In this document: one piece after another, positions 42,177 through 51,244 of the stretch | How the letters are laid out: each line of letters opens with the position of its first letter | Numbering within the stretch: position 1 is the first letter of the stretch | Origin: Streptomyces sp. SCSIO 30461 | Lineage (GTDB): Bacteria > Actinomycetota > Actinomycetes > Streptomycetales > Streptomycetaceae | Length of the DNA: 64,000 nt | Reading direction: 5' to 3' | NCBI RefSeq assembly: GCF_037023745.1 | Contig: NZ_CP146101.1 | Location: forward strand, 2,410,001-2,474,000 | Program-made: the position numbers and the translations under genes | Notes under the pieces: generated by a model | What the model was told of the DNA's origin: nothing | What the model saw: only the letters and a program-made list of their open reading frames with translations | The model's database searches: none

Positions 42177-42368
42177 ATGATCACACAGGATCACGGGCAA
42201 CTTGCGTCCACGGCCAAGCTGCCCGACCCCACGCGGAGCGTGACGTCGCTTCAGCAAGCCGAACCAGCACCGCTCAACTTTGAAGACTCGCCTTTCGTCC
42301 GGACGAGTGTGAGCCGACCACCCCGTACAACTCGTAGGCCAAACGGACGAATCGCGCCTGAATCCTGA
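42177..42368 (+). CDS. Small open frame upstream of the exporter, unknown
   Basis: A 63-codon frame beginning MITQDHGQLASTAK and ending 24 bp before the exporter gene. I do not recognise it. It is Pro/Arg/Ser-rich in its second half and has only a weak ribosome site (CGGAA). One reason to list it is the segment APLNFEDSP: a 25-bp stretch here recurs at 63095-63119, where two of the three base differences are silent in this frame (APLNFEDPR). It could be a small peptide gene coupled to the exporter, or non-coding DNA carrying a mobile-element end. Confidence 0.25.
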   Translation: MITQDHGQLASTAKLPDPTRSVTSLQQAEPAPLNFEDSPFVRTSVSRPPRTTRRPNGRIAPES

Positions 42369-42392
42369 TGGAGCCCAGTCAGAATCGACTAC

Positions 42393-43946
42393 ATGACGGA
42401 AGCCGTCCCTCTGATGACGAAACACCAGAAGATGACTGTCGCGGCAACGGGACTCGGAATTTTCATGGTGTTCATAGACGTCAATATTGTCAATGTGGCG
42501 CTGCCCAGCATCCAGGAGGCGTTCAAGACGGGCGAGGAGGGACTTCAGTGGGTTGTCGCCGGGTACAGCCTCGGAATGGTCGCCTTGCTGATGAGCACTG
42601 CCTCACTGGGTGACCGCTATGGCCGCCGGCGCGGTTTTCTCGCCGGGGTTGTGGTGTTCACCGTATCCTCTGCGCTCTGTGCACTTACGACGAGTCTTAC
42701 GGCACTCACCGCGTTGCGGGTCATCCAGGGTGTGGGAGCAGCGTTTGTCACCTCCTTGTCGCTTGCCCTACTGAGCGCGGCGTTCCCCGATCCGAAGGGA
42801 AAGACGAAGGCGATCGCCGTATGGATGGCCGTGGGGATGGTCGGTGCATCCGTGGCTCCGACGCTGGGGGGTGTCCTGGTCCAGTTCTTCGACTGGGGGA
42901 GTGTGTTCACCGTGAACGTTCCCGTGGGTGCGGCTGTCGCCGTGCTCACGTGGGTTTACGTCATGGAGTCGCGGGATCCAGAGGCGCCCCGGCTGGACTG
43001 GCCCGGACAGGTGACTTTCATCCCGGCGGTCGCCTTGCTGGCATTCGCGGTCATCCAAGCACCACGGGCCGGGTGGACGTCTGCGGCGATCTGGGCAGGG
43101 CTCCTGGGCGCATCGGCGTGCATGGGATTGTTCGTCCACTTCGAGCGCCGGGCCGCGGTCCCGCTGATCGATCTCAGCCTGTTCGGCGACCCCGTATACA
43201 GGTCGGCCTTGGTGGTCTACTTCCTCGTGATGTCTTGCTTCTTCGGGGTGTTGATCCTGATGACGCAGTACCTCCAAAATGTGCAGGGTTTCTCCCCACT
43301 GCTGACAGGGATGTTGATCCTCCCGGTCCCGGTGGCCTTCGGGTCGGCCTCGCTGCTCGCGGGCGCGGCCGTGGCTCGGTGGGGTCCCCGCTGGCCGACA
43401 CTGGCCTGTCTGGGAGCCGTGACCGCGGGACTGCTCGTAACCGCGGCGGGTTTGGGGAGTATGTTGCCCGTGATGCTGGCCGGTCTGGCACTGTTCGGCG
43501 CAGGATCCGGCGGTTGTGCCACGCCGCTGCTGGTTCTCGGTATGACGCATGTCCCCGAGCATCGCGCCGGCATGGCGGCGGGCCTCGTCAATCTACAGCG
43601 GTCAATGGGGTGCATCTTCGGCGTTGCCTTCCTGGGGTCAATTCTCGCAGCCTGGCTGAGCCTGTCGCTTCCGGGCAGCCTCACGGCCGAGGTGCCTGAT
43701 CGCGCGGTACGCCGGGCGGTCGCGTCAGCGATCATCGACGGCGCGAACCCGCATGCCCATCCGGCCTTCATCGGGCCTGGCCGCCCGCTTGCGTATCTCC
43801 TTCCTGGTCAGGATCGTGCGATCGTCCGTGCTGCCGACAAGGACTTCATCGGCGGCATCCGGATTGCTCTGGGAACCGCCGTGGTGCTTTTGGCAGGAGC
43901 ATTCGCCCTCAGTTGGAGACGCTTCCCCACGTCAGGCCAGGGCTGA
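42393..43946 (+). CDS. MFS drug exporter, DHA2 family
   Basis: A 517-residue, 14-helix exporter. FIDVNIVNVALPSIQ in helix 1, STASLGDRYGRRRGF (motif A) and GMVGASVAPTLGGVLVQFF (motif C) are present. The loop before the last helix (AVRRAVASAIIDGANPHAHP) mirrors that in the exporter at 33391-35022. Start ATG 42393 or 42414; neither has a good ribosome site, so translation may be coupled to the small frame ending 24 bp upstream. It is followed by an IS5 relic, and no substrate-specific neighbour is evident. Confidence 0.85.
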   Translation: MTEAVPLMTKHQKMTVAATGLGIFMVFIDVNIVNVALPSIQEAFKTGEEGLQWVVAGYSLGMVALLMSTASLGDRYGRRRGFLAGVVVFTVSSALCALTTSLTALTALRVIQGVGAAFVTSLSLALLSAAFPDPKGKTKAIAVWMAVGMVGASVAPTLGGVLVQFFDWGSVFTVNVPVGAAVAVLTWVYVMESRDPEAPRLDWPGQVTFIPAVALLAFAVIQAPRAGWTSAAIWAGLLGASACMGLFVHFERRAAVPLIDLSLFGDPVYRSALVVYFLVMSCFFGVLILMTQYLQNVQGFSPLLTGMLILPVPVAFGSASLLAGAAVARWGPRWPTLACLGAVTAGLLVTAAGLGSMLPVMLAGLALFGAGSGGCATPLLVLGMTHVPEHRAGMAAGLVNLQRSMGCIFGVAFLGSILAAWLSLSLPGSLTAEVPDRAVRRAVASAIIDGANPHAHPAFIGPGRPLAYLLPGQDRAIVRAADKDFIGGIRIALGTAVVLLAGAFALSWRRFPTSGQG

Positions 43947-44213
43947 GAAGCCGAATTTCATCCGATCTTGGAATTTGCGAGTCGAACGGAGTTCCTCGTC
44001 GGGTGACAGGGAGCTGTCGATAAATAACTCCTCGGTTTCTGAGGGGGCGTTTGATCTAGGTGGATTGCCGCTTATGCCCTGGTAGGTTCCTCGCCAGGTC
44101 GGTGTGGTCTCGACCGTTATGCGTTTGCTGAGGTTGTCGATGGAGACGATGTGGATCACGGCCTCGGAGCTGGCGGTGAAGGTCTCGTAGTCGCGGGCGA
44201 GGCGGCGGTGCAT
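43932..44213 (-). pseudogene. C-terminal relic of an IS5-family transposase
   Basis: The first 45 or so codons, MHRRLARDYETFTASSEAVI then HIVSIDNLSKRITVE and TPTWRGTY, match the end of IS5-type transposases (the HRRLARDYE segment follows the last catalytic residue). The rest of the frame is run-on. The N-terminal and catalytic parts are missing. The 3' end overlaps the end of the exporter gene by 15 bp. Confidence 0.55.
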
Positions 44214-44237
44214 CGTGATCGGTACGACAACGGCTTC

Positions 44238-44603
44238 TCACGCGCCAGCGCTCATGAGGAGGAAGGAGACGACAGCGGACAAGGCGGCCAGCATCGCACT
44301 CGCCTTCACTCCCGGCGATCGTCCCAGGATCCTCGTGAGCGCGATGAACACGACGAGGGAAGAAACGGTGTAGAGGGCAACCCATGTCACGTGGAATTCG
44401 GAACCGGCCATACCTCCGAGAATCGACCCGATCAGAGCCCCGCCGACAAAGATGCCTGCCGAGATCCACTGGATTTCAAGCGGGCTGGGGGCTCCCTCCG
44501 GCGGTCTGCGCTTGCGGGACGTGCGGTCGCGGACCTCCGCTGCGATGAACAGAATCGCTGCCAAGAGCCAGGGCAGTATATAGATGAATGCGGGTGCTGG
44601 CAT
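44238..44603 (-). CDS. Small four-helix membrane protein, possible Rhs immunity partner
   Basis: A 121-residue protein with four predicted membrane helices: YILPWLLAAILFIAAEV (about 8-24), a segment near 48-65 (AGIFVGGALIGSILGGMAG), VALYTVSSLVVFIALTRIL (about 75-93) and AMLAALSAVVSFLLMSAGA (about 102-120). A basic cytoplasmic loop (RDRTSRKRRPPEG) lies between helices 1 and 2. I recognise no family. It follows the large Rhs gene on the same strand, 129 bp beyond its stop and past a strong terminator. Small membrane proteins in this position are often immunity proteins for membrane-acting Rhs toxins; that role is inference. Confidence 0.55.
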   Translation of the reverse strand: MPAPAFIYILPWLLAAILFIAAEVRDRTSRKRRPPEGAPSPLEIQWISAGIFVGGALIGSILGGMAGSEFHVTWVALYTVSSLVVFIALTRILGRSPGVKASAMLAALSAVVSFLLMSAGA

Positions 44604-44672
44604 GTGAATCAGTCCTTGGGTCTTTCTATGTACCGCCTGCGAGAACTCTTCGATGGCGTGCCCTGATATGTG

Positions 44673-44718
44673 GCTTTTCCCGGCGGGAGGCGCGGACGCG
44701 CCTCCCGCCGGGAAAAGC
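44673..44718 (-). terminator. Very strong hairpin after the Rhs gene
   Basis: A perfect 22-bp stem (44673-44694 with 44697-44718) around a 2-nt loop, 14 bp beyond the Rhs stop on the minus strand. It should end the Rhs transcript before the small membrane-protein gene, unless there is read-through. Confidence 0.8.
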
Positions 44719-44732
44719 AGTGTCAGGCTAGA

Positions 44733-47700
44733 TCATTGGCGCGTGATGGAGATCCTTCCGTAGACCCAGACGGTGATCTTGACTCCACGATTCGGGTAGG
44801 ACGAGAGAACTCGTTGGATGTTGACCGCCACCCAGGTGGCGACGCCCGCGAGAATCGACATCACGGCAGCCAGGATTCCGGCACTGGCGATGCCGAGCAA
44901 GGCCGCGGAAACGCCCCAGGCAGTGGCTCCTCCGATGATGTCCCAGGAAGCCTTCCAGGCGCGGGTCCTGCTCATCTTGATTTCGCACTTGCCCCGCCAG
45001 ACGGAACAACTCCGAGAGTTCTTGTTGTACTTGGCCTGAACCTTCCGGCCGTCGAGGTCGTACTTGTTGACCGGGTCCGCCGGGTAGCCGTAGGCGTTGG
45101 CCCCGCCGCCGTAGACGGGGTCGATCGAGAGGAAGCGTCCCGTGGTGGGGTTGTAGAGACGAACGCCCATGAGAGTGAGGCCGGTGAGGGTCTCGGAGGA
45201 GCGCTGCTTGGCGCCGAGCCAGTTGTAGCGGGTCGCCGCTTGGCCGATCCGGGGGGTGCCGTACTCGTCGGCATCCAGAACGACGGGCGCCTTGCTGGTG
45301 TCCAGCGGGAGCTGGAGGGCCACGCCTCCATGGATGGTGGTGAACTGCAGGACGATGTCGCCGGTCTTGCCGGTGGTGGCGGCCAGGCCGCCGGACACCG
45401 AGGCGACATTGCGGGTCAGGGCGCCGCTGGCGGTGTCCTCGACGATCCAGCGGGGGCTGTCGCCGTCGCCGGAGTAGTGGTTGAGCTTGGACGCGGTCTG
45501 CGTCCAGGTGCTGCCGCTGCCGGTCTCGACCTTCCAGGAGCGGAAGCGCATGGCCGAGTCGAGCTGCCAGATCTGGCGCTTGCCGCCGGAGGTCTGCTGG
45601 TGGGCGAGGTCGTTGGCGTAGTAGCCGACCGTGCTGCCCGGCAGGGAGGTGGTACGGCCAAGGGCGTCGTAGACGTATCCGGCGTCGACGAGGCGGTCGG
45701 CACTGTCATAGGTGTGGTTGGTGGTGGTGCCTCCCGCAGTGGGGCAGTCGAGGCCGGGGACACCGGCCGCGGTGATGAGGGACTTGCGGTTGCTGCGCGC
45801 GTCGAAGGTGTACGTACGGCGCGTGCAGACCGTGTCCACCGTGTCCTGGACCGCGGTGAGGCGACCGGCGCGGTCGTAGCGGTAGGTCTGGTCGGACCAG
45901 CCGGCGTGGCTGGTGACCTGGCCGTGGACGGACTCGGTCACGGTGTCCGCGTAGACGACCGTGCCGTCGCTGTCCCGCGTGTAGGTGCGGCTGGTGGTCG
46001 CACCAGTGGTGTCCAGGGCCTGCTTGAGGGTGTAGCCGCCGGGCAGCTTCTCGCTCGTGACGGAGCCGTCGGCGTCGTAGCCAGCCTGGAAGGCACCGGC
46101 GACGGAGTCGGTGGCCTTCGTGAGCAGGCCGCGCGGATCGACGGTGTGGTCGTAGGTGTACGTGACGTTCGAGGGCGCGTTGTCGGCGACCTTGGCCGGC
46201 CTGTCGAGCAGGTCGTACTCGGTCGTGGTGACACCGCCGTCAGCATCGATGTAGGAGATCTGGCGGCCGAGCCTGTCGTAGGCCTTGGTGATGGTGCCGC
46301 CGGTGGTGGACGTGGTTTTGGCGACCAGACCCGTGGCCGGGTCGTACTCGGTGGTCACGTCGGGCACGGCCTGGCCGGGGCCGGTGATCGTGCTCTTCGC
46401 CTCGCGTCCGGCGCTGTCGAACGTGGTGACCGTGGTGCGGGTGGCGTTGTTGGCCGTCTCGGTCTTCTTGGTGACCTGGCCGTAGAAACCGTACTCGAAG
46501 GTGGTGTCCGGCAGCTCGGCCGGGTTGGTGCCGCCGCCGGTGATATCACCGGCGGGGCCGGTCCAGCAGACGGCGTCGGCCCACTCGGGACGGCCCTGGC
46601 ACCAGCCGGTGCCGGTCGCGGACCAGTGGGTGGTGATCCGGGTGGCGGCGTCGTTGCCGGTGCTGCCGGGCAGGCTCTGGCTGGTGACGCGGCCCTGGTC
46701 GTCGTAGCCGGTCGAAGTGGTCAGGTTGAGGCCGCCGGAGTCCTCGATGGACAGAGTCGGCAGGCCCTTGGTCCAGTCGTACTGGGTTTCGTTGACGCGC
46801 TTCTCGCCCATGGCCGAGTCGTAGCTGCGGACTCGGACACCGGTCACGGCGATGGTGACCTGGTCCTTGACGACGGCGGTGCCGTCGGTGGGGCGGCCCT
46901 CGTCGTACTCGTGGACGGTCCACTCGCGGCCCGGGACGGAGGAGCCGCCGGCCACGAGTACGGTGGTGCCCTCCTTGAGGTCCTCGGTCAGCTCCACGCG
47001 GTGCAGCGGGCCGAAGGTTTCCAGCTCGCGGATGCCGTTGTCGCTGAAGAGGGACAGCGAAGACAGTTCTTCGGCGCGCTCGGCTCCGGAGAGCGAGGCG
47101 ATGCCCAGGTCGCGCAGGGTCTCGGCGGCGCCGGGGGCGGTGCCGAGGGCGAGGGCGCGGTTGCCCGCGCTCAGTTTGCGGACGGTGTTGCCGAAGCGGT
47201 CGTACTCCTGGGTGGTGATGTGTCCACCCGGCTCGGCTGTGTTGACCTCGCGGCCGGAGACACCGAGGTAGTGCACGCTGGCCCGCTTGTAGTCGGCGGA
47301 GGTCAGCGCGGAGCCGGAGTTCGACGCGGGAACGGAGTCGCCGGGGAAGACCGCGGTGGCATCGGTCGGGGCGTCGGTCTGGCCCCATGCCTTGACGTCG
47401 CTCGCGCCCAGCTTGTGCGGGGCGGCGGTGCCGGTCAGCGGCACGTCGTAGACGACGCTCGTGGTGTTGGTGCCCGACGCGACATCGGCCGTGCCCTGTT
47501 GGAGGCCGGATCGGGACACCTTGAGCAACATGCCGTCACCGGCGGTGGCGGCGTTGCCCGCCTTCCCGTAGGTGAAGTTCCACGGCAGCTGGCCGGGCGT
47601 GGTCAACTGGGTGACGCGGCCGGCGCTGTCGTAGCCGTACTCGGTCTTCAGCGCGGGGCTGATCTGCGGGTTCCAGGTCTGGCGCAGTCGGCCCGCATCG

Positions 47701-50700
47701 TCGTAGAGGTAGTTCTGCAGCGTCTTGGCCGTCGCCGCGGTGGCGCCGGCTTCGGTGGACCACAGGCGGATCTCCTTCACCTGGCCGCTGATGTCGCCGA
47801 AGGCGGTGGTGGCGGTGGTGGCGGTGGCGTAGACGAACTCCAGCGAGCGGCAGCCGCGGGTGGACGGTGTGGACGCGCAGATGGCCGTGGTGGCCGCGGA
47901 GGTCGGGGCGACGATCCGCTTCGGCCGGGCCAGGACCTTGCCGTTGACCGTAACGGTCTCGGAGACCACACCGGTGGTGCTGACGGTCAGGCCGTTCAGC
48001 TTGGACTGGTCGACGACCCAGGTGGTCGCCGTCGGTGCCGGCTTGGCGAAGACGGTCTCGGAGCCCTCGGTGTCGGTGAGGGTGAAGGTGCCGGTGAAGG
48101 CGCCCTTCAGGGTCAGCTCCTCGGCGCCCGTCTCCGGGATCCAGGAGGTCTTCGCCGCGTCGGCGGTGAAGCCGATCGAGCTGCCGTCCTGCTGGACGAC
48201 CGACAGGGCGGTGTCGGAGACCTTCACGATCTCGACGTATCCGGAGTTGCTGGTGTCGGCGACGACACCGCTGGTCCACTCCTTGCCGAAGATCGGGAAC
48301 TGGCCCTCGGACTGCACGGCGGGCCTGCGGGAGGAAGCGGTCCGGCCGGCGGAGAGGCCGAACGCCGAGGCGTCGGCGCCGGACAAGGTGTAGTCCCCGG
48401 TCAGCAGGTTGACTGAACCGGGACCGATCTCCTGGGCGGCGGCGCCGGAGGCGTTGCGGTCGACGACCACGTTCAGCGGCTGGGTGCCCCCCGTCGCGGA
48501 GTTCGGGCCGGTGAAGTCGGCCTTGATCTGGATACTGCCGTCGGGATTGACGGTGTCGGTGGTGTTCCACACCAGCGGGGCGTTCTTGCCGCCGGTCAGC
48601 GGCACCGGCCACGCGGTCAGCGCCGTGCCGCCGGAGGTCACCTGGCCGGCCGGGATCGGCTGCCAGGGATCGGCCTCGGAGCGGCGCCAGGAGAAGGACA
48701 CCGCGTTGTACTTCGCTCCGTCAGCCTCGGCCACGAGGGGCAGTCGGCGCGCGGTGCGCTCACCGGCGTCCGGCTGGACGAACCCGCCGGGCCCGGCGTG
48801 GAAGGTGTACTCGATCGCCTCCGACTTGTTGTCGGCCTTGTCGACCTGACGCACCTGAAGAGTGTGGGTGCCGTCCTTGGGCGGGCTGATGCTGATGGCC
48901 CTGGCGGCGGTGGAGCCGCCGGTGGCGACCTTGCTCCAGGTCACGCCGTCCAGCGACCATTCGAGCCAGTTGTGGTCCGTGCCGTTCGGGGTGGCGGTGA
49001 ACGTGCCGGCCTGGCCCGCGCCCTTGACCCACGCGTTCGACGGGTAGTCCGTCGACGTGATCGACGTCGGGGCGGACGGCGCGGCAGCGTCGACCGTGAA
49101 GGTCTTCCACGCCGACCAGCCGAGGTTGTAGTGCGCACCGTCATACGGCGAGGTGCGGAACTTGTACGTCTTGCCGTTGGTCAGCACCCCGGCCGGCACG
49201 GTCACCGAGGCGGCCTGGCCCGAGGGGACGTACGGGGAGACCAGGTAGTTGCCGACCTGGGTGTCGGTGACGGAGTCGCGCACCTCGAAGGTGCCGTTGA
49301 CCTTGTCGCCGTCGGCGTCGACGAACGTGTCCCGCAGCGTCGGCGTCACCGTGTTCACCACATCGTCGCCGCTGTAGGAGAAGTACGGCGGACCGGCCTC
49401 CTGCTTGGTGCCGGTCTTGGGCCGGTAGTTGTAGGTGACGACCAGCTTCGGCGGATTCGACGCGGCGTTGGCGGAGTTGACCCGCTTCCACTGCGCGACC
49501 ACCGTCTCGCTGGAGGCGCGCAGGCCCATGTGGCCACGGGTGGCCTTCGCGGAGGCCCACTCCTGTACCAGCGCGGTCACATTGGCGTTGATCCAGCCGT
49601 CCGGGGCCGAGGTGCAGGCGGGGTTGCCCTTGGTTTCGGTGGAGGTGGCCTTCTTCGCCGTCCAGGCCGGCTGCGCGGTCCACCGGGAGGACGTGGAGGC
49701 GGCTCCGGTGGACCAGACCTCCCACGGGTAGGCGACACAGTCGGTGTTGGCGGAGTGGAAGTTCCACAGGGACAGCTTGGCGTCCGTGATCAGCGCGTCC
49801 CGGATCGGCTCGGTGTTCCAGGAGATGAAGGACCGGGCGGTGCGCGGTGTGCCGTTGCCGTTCACGGTGCCGGGGTTGCCGAGGTCCAGCTCGGTGTCGG
49901 TGGACCAGTCGACGGTCTCGCCCTGCTGAACGTAGGTGTCGAACACGTTGCCCAGCGACGAGGTGGACGGGTCCACCGTCACCGGGTACTTCGTGGCCGG
50001 GTCGGCCAGGAACTTCGCGTCCGGGGTGATGACCAGGTCCACGCCGCCCTTGGTCTTGACGACCTTCATGGCGACCTTGACCCGGTTGGTGTGCTCACCG
50101 GAGACCTTGTCCACGGTGGCGTCCCACATCACCGGTGCCGGCATGACGGCCTGCTTCTTGGACTTCTTGTCCGTGAAGAGCACGCTGCCGTCCGTCTGCT
50201 GCTTGACCTTCAGGCCCTTGGTCTTCAGCGGCAGGGTGTAGGTGTAGCCCTCGGCGACAGGCTTCTGCCTGATCTCGACGAACTGCTCGAAACCGGTACG
50301 CGTCGCCTCGACGACGACGTCAGCGCCGGGCACGGCGTTCACGTATTCCGCGCGCGTGCCGTCCAGCTTCGGTGCGGGCAGTCCGCCCTTCCACTGCAGC
50401 GTGATCTGCTCATCGCCCTCGCCGAGGGTGACCAGGTCGACGGCCTTGGACGCCTGGGCGGCCTTGAGGGATGCGGCCCGAGTGCCACGCTTGCCCGCCA
50501 GCTTCAGGCCACGGGGGTGAGCTTTGGGCTCCACACCATCGGTATGGCTGACCAGGTCCAGGTCCACATCGCGCCAGCCCCCGACAGTCGTGTCGTCCTG
50601 GAACCGGACAGGGCCGGCGGTCAGCTCGGTCGTGAGCGAACCGTCCTTGTTCGCCCAGGTCGTGGATGTCTCCGTGCGCTCCGACAGCGCCTCGACCCGC

Positions 50701-50927
50701 TTCCCCGACAACCGCGCCGCGACACGGGCTGACGGGATGTCCGCCGCCTGGGTGGCGGCTGGCTTCTTCGGTGCGGCCGGTGCCTGGGTTCGTGGTGCAG
50801 CGGCGGCACCCGCGCCGTCCAGCAGGGTGACGGTCAAGGCCAGGGTGAGGCTGCCCGCTATGTAGCGCAGATTCCCCCCGGACCAGAGCCGCCCCCGCCC
50901 CACAGGCGTGGGTCTGTGAATCGTCAT
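44733..50927 (-). CDS. Secreted Rhs/YD-repeat protein with short variable C-terminus (polymorphic toxin candidate)
   Basis: A 2064-residue exported protein. A signal peptide (hydrophobic core about 24-40, cleavage near AAAA) is followed by a DNRLRE-type domain (about 330-500: DTYVQQGETVDWS, ARSFISWN, WASAKATRGHMGLRA). Fibronectin-like and beta-rich segments come next, then a long YD-repeat shell (for example YGYDSAGRVTQL, YDRLGRQISYIDADGGV, YDLLDRPAKV). The Rhs core GVRLYNPTTGRFLSIDPVYG and NAYGYPADPVNKYDLDGR ends near residue 1960. The last 105 residues are unrelated to the shell: a basic, Cys-containing segment (SRSCSVWRGKCEIKM), then a glycine/alanine-rich hydrophobic stretch and a basic tail. 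I do not recognise this tail; a membrane-targeting effector is plausible. Confidence 0.88.
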   Translation of the reverse strand: MTIHRPTPVGRGRLWSGGNLRYIAGSLTLALTVTLLDGAGAAAAPRTQAPAAPKKPAATQAADIPSARVAARLSGKRVEALSERTETSTTWANKDGSLTTELTAGPVRFQDDTTVGGWRDVDLDLVSHTDGVEPKAHPRGLKLAGKRGTRAASLKAAQASKAVDLVTLGEGDEQITLQWKGGLPAPKLDGTRAEYVNAVPGADVVVEATRTGFEQFVEIRQKPVAEGYTYTLPLKTKGLKVKQQTDGSVLFTDKKSKKQAVMPAPVMWDATVDKVSGEHTNRVKVAMKVVKTKGGVDLVITPDAKFLADPATKYPVTVDPSTSSLGNVFDTYVQQGETVDWSTDTELDLGNPGTVNGNGTPRTARSFISWNTEPIRDALITDAKLSLWNFHSANTDCVAYPWEVWSTGAASTSSRWTAQPAWTAKKATSTETKGNPACTSAPDGWINANVTALVQEWASAKATRGHMGLRASSETVVAQWKRVNSANAASNPPKLVVTYNYRPKTGTKQEAGPPYFSYSGDDVVNTVTPTLRDTFVDADGDKVNGTFEVRDSVTDTQVGNYLVSPYVPSGQAASVTVPAGVLTNGKTYKFRTSPYDGAHYNLGWSAWKTFTVDAAAPSAPTSITSTDYPSNAWVKGAGQAGTFTATPNGTDHNWLEWSLDGVTWSKVATGGSTAARAISISPPKDGTHTLQVRQVDKADNKSEAIEYTFHAGPGGFVQPDAGERTARRLPLVAEADGAKYNAVSFSWRRSEADPWQPIPAGQVTSGGTALTAWPVPLTGGKNAPLVWNTTDTVNPDGSIQIKADFTGPNSATGGTQPLNVVVDRNASGAAAQEIGPGSVNLLTGDYTLSGADASAFGLSAGRTASSRRPAVQSEGQFPIFGKEWTSGVVADTSNSGYVEIVKVSDTALSVVQQDGSSIGFTADAAKTSWIPETGAEELTLKGAFTGTFTLTDTEGSETVFAKPAPTATTWVVDQSKLNGLTVSTTGVVSETVTVNGKVLARPKRIVAPTSAATTAICASTPSTRGCRSLEFVYATATTATTAFGDISGQVKEIRLWSTEAGATAATAKTLQNYLYDDAGRLRQTWNPQISPALKTEYGYDSAGRVTQLTTPGQLPWNFTYGKAGNAATAGDGMLLKVSRSGLQQGTADVASGTNTTSVVYDVPLTGTAAPHKLGASDVKAWGQTDAPTDATAVFPGDSVPASNSGSALTSADYKRASVHYLGVSGREVNTAEPGGHITTQEYDRFGNTVRKLSAGNRALALGTAPGAAETLRDLGIASLSGAERAEELSSLSLFSDNGIRELETFGPLHRVELTEDLKEGTTVLVAGGSSVPGREWTVHEYDEGRPTDGTAVVKDQVTIAVTGVRVRSYDSAMGEKRVNETQYDWTKGLPTLSIEDSGGLNLTTSTGYDDQGRVTSQSLPGSTGNDAATRITTHWSATGTGWCQGRPEWADAVCWTGPAGDITGGGTNPAELPDTTFEYGFYGQVTKKTETANNATRTTVTTFDSAGREAKSTITGPGQAVPDVTTEYDPATGLVAKTTSTTGGTITKAYDRLGRQISYIDADGGVTTTEYDLLDRPAKVADNAPSNVTYTYDHTVDPRGLLTKATDSVAGAFQAGYDADGSVTSEKLPGGYTLKQALDTTGATTSRTYTRDSDGTVVYADTVTESVHGQVTSHAGWSDQTYRYDRAGRLTAVQDTVDTVCTRRTYTFDARSNRKSLITAAGVPGLDCPTAGGTTTNHTYDSADRLVDAGYVYDALGRTTSLPGSTVGYYANDLAHQQTSGGKRQIWQLDSAMRFRSWKVETGSGSTWTQTASKLNHYSGDGDSPRWIVEDTASGALTRNVASVSGGLAATTGKTGDIVLQFTTIHGGVALQLPLDTSKAPVVLDADEYGTPRIGQAATRYNWLGAKQRSSETLTGLTLMGVRLYNPTTGRFLSIDPVYGGGANAYGYPADPVNKYDLDGRKVQAKYNKNSRSCSVWRGKCEIKMSRTRAWKASWDIIGGATAWGVSAALLGIASAGILAAVMSILAGVATWVAVNIQRVLSSYPNRGVKITVWVYGRISITRQ

Positions 50928-51244
50928 GATTTCTCGGTCTCTTCTTCACACATGGGCACTACCTGTGCAGTGCCTGTGTGAAAGTACAGAGATCGAAAAG
51001 GCCCTAAATCATCTCAAGCGCGCTTGTTACCGGCATGGACGACCTTCGACGGAAGGGCATCTACATCATTTCGTGATGCGAATCCGGAGGTATCTGCCCC
51101 TATGGGCCCGTGCTGCACACGTTCTCCATCGCCAGCTCACACACTTCACCCGCGAGGGTGTATGTTTTCGCCAGACATCGGGTGGGGTGTCTCAAAATCG
51201 TGCCCCAGTTGTGCGCTTTTGAGTCAACATGAGGGGCGGGCAGT
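50928..51244. promoter_or_regulatory. Divergent promoter region between Rhs and amidase genes
   Basis: A 317-bp gap between the outward-facing Rhs and amidase genes, so it must hold promoters for both. An AT-richer stretch occurs near 50985-51010. GAAGAGACCGAGAA before the Rhs ATG and GGGGCGGG before the amidase GTG serve as ribosome sites. No confident -35/-10 pair or palindrome was seen. Confidence 0.4.

Noticed and set aside
44670..48416. A 1248-codon open frame on the plus strand opposite the Rhs gene
   Set aside because: It lies wholly antisense to the Rhs coding sequence, is made of low-complexity Gly/Val/Ala/Arg/Asp runs and has no domain. It is a by-product of GC-rich codon bias in the real minus-strand gene.
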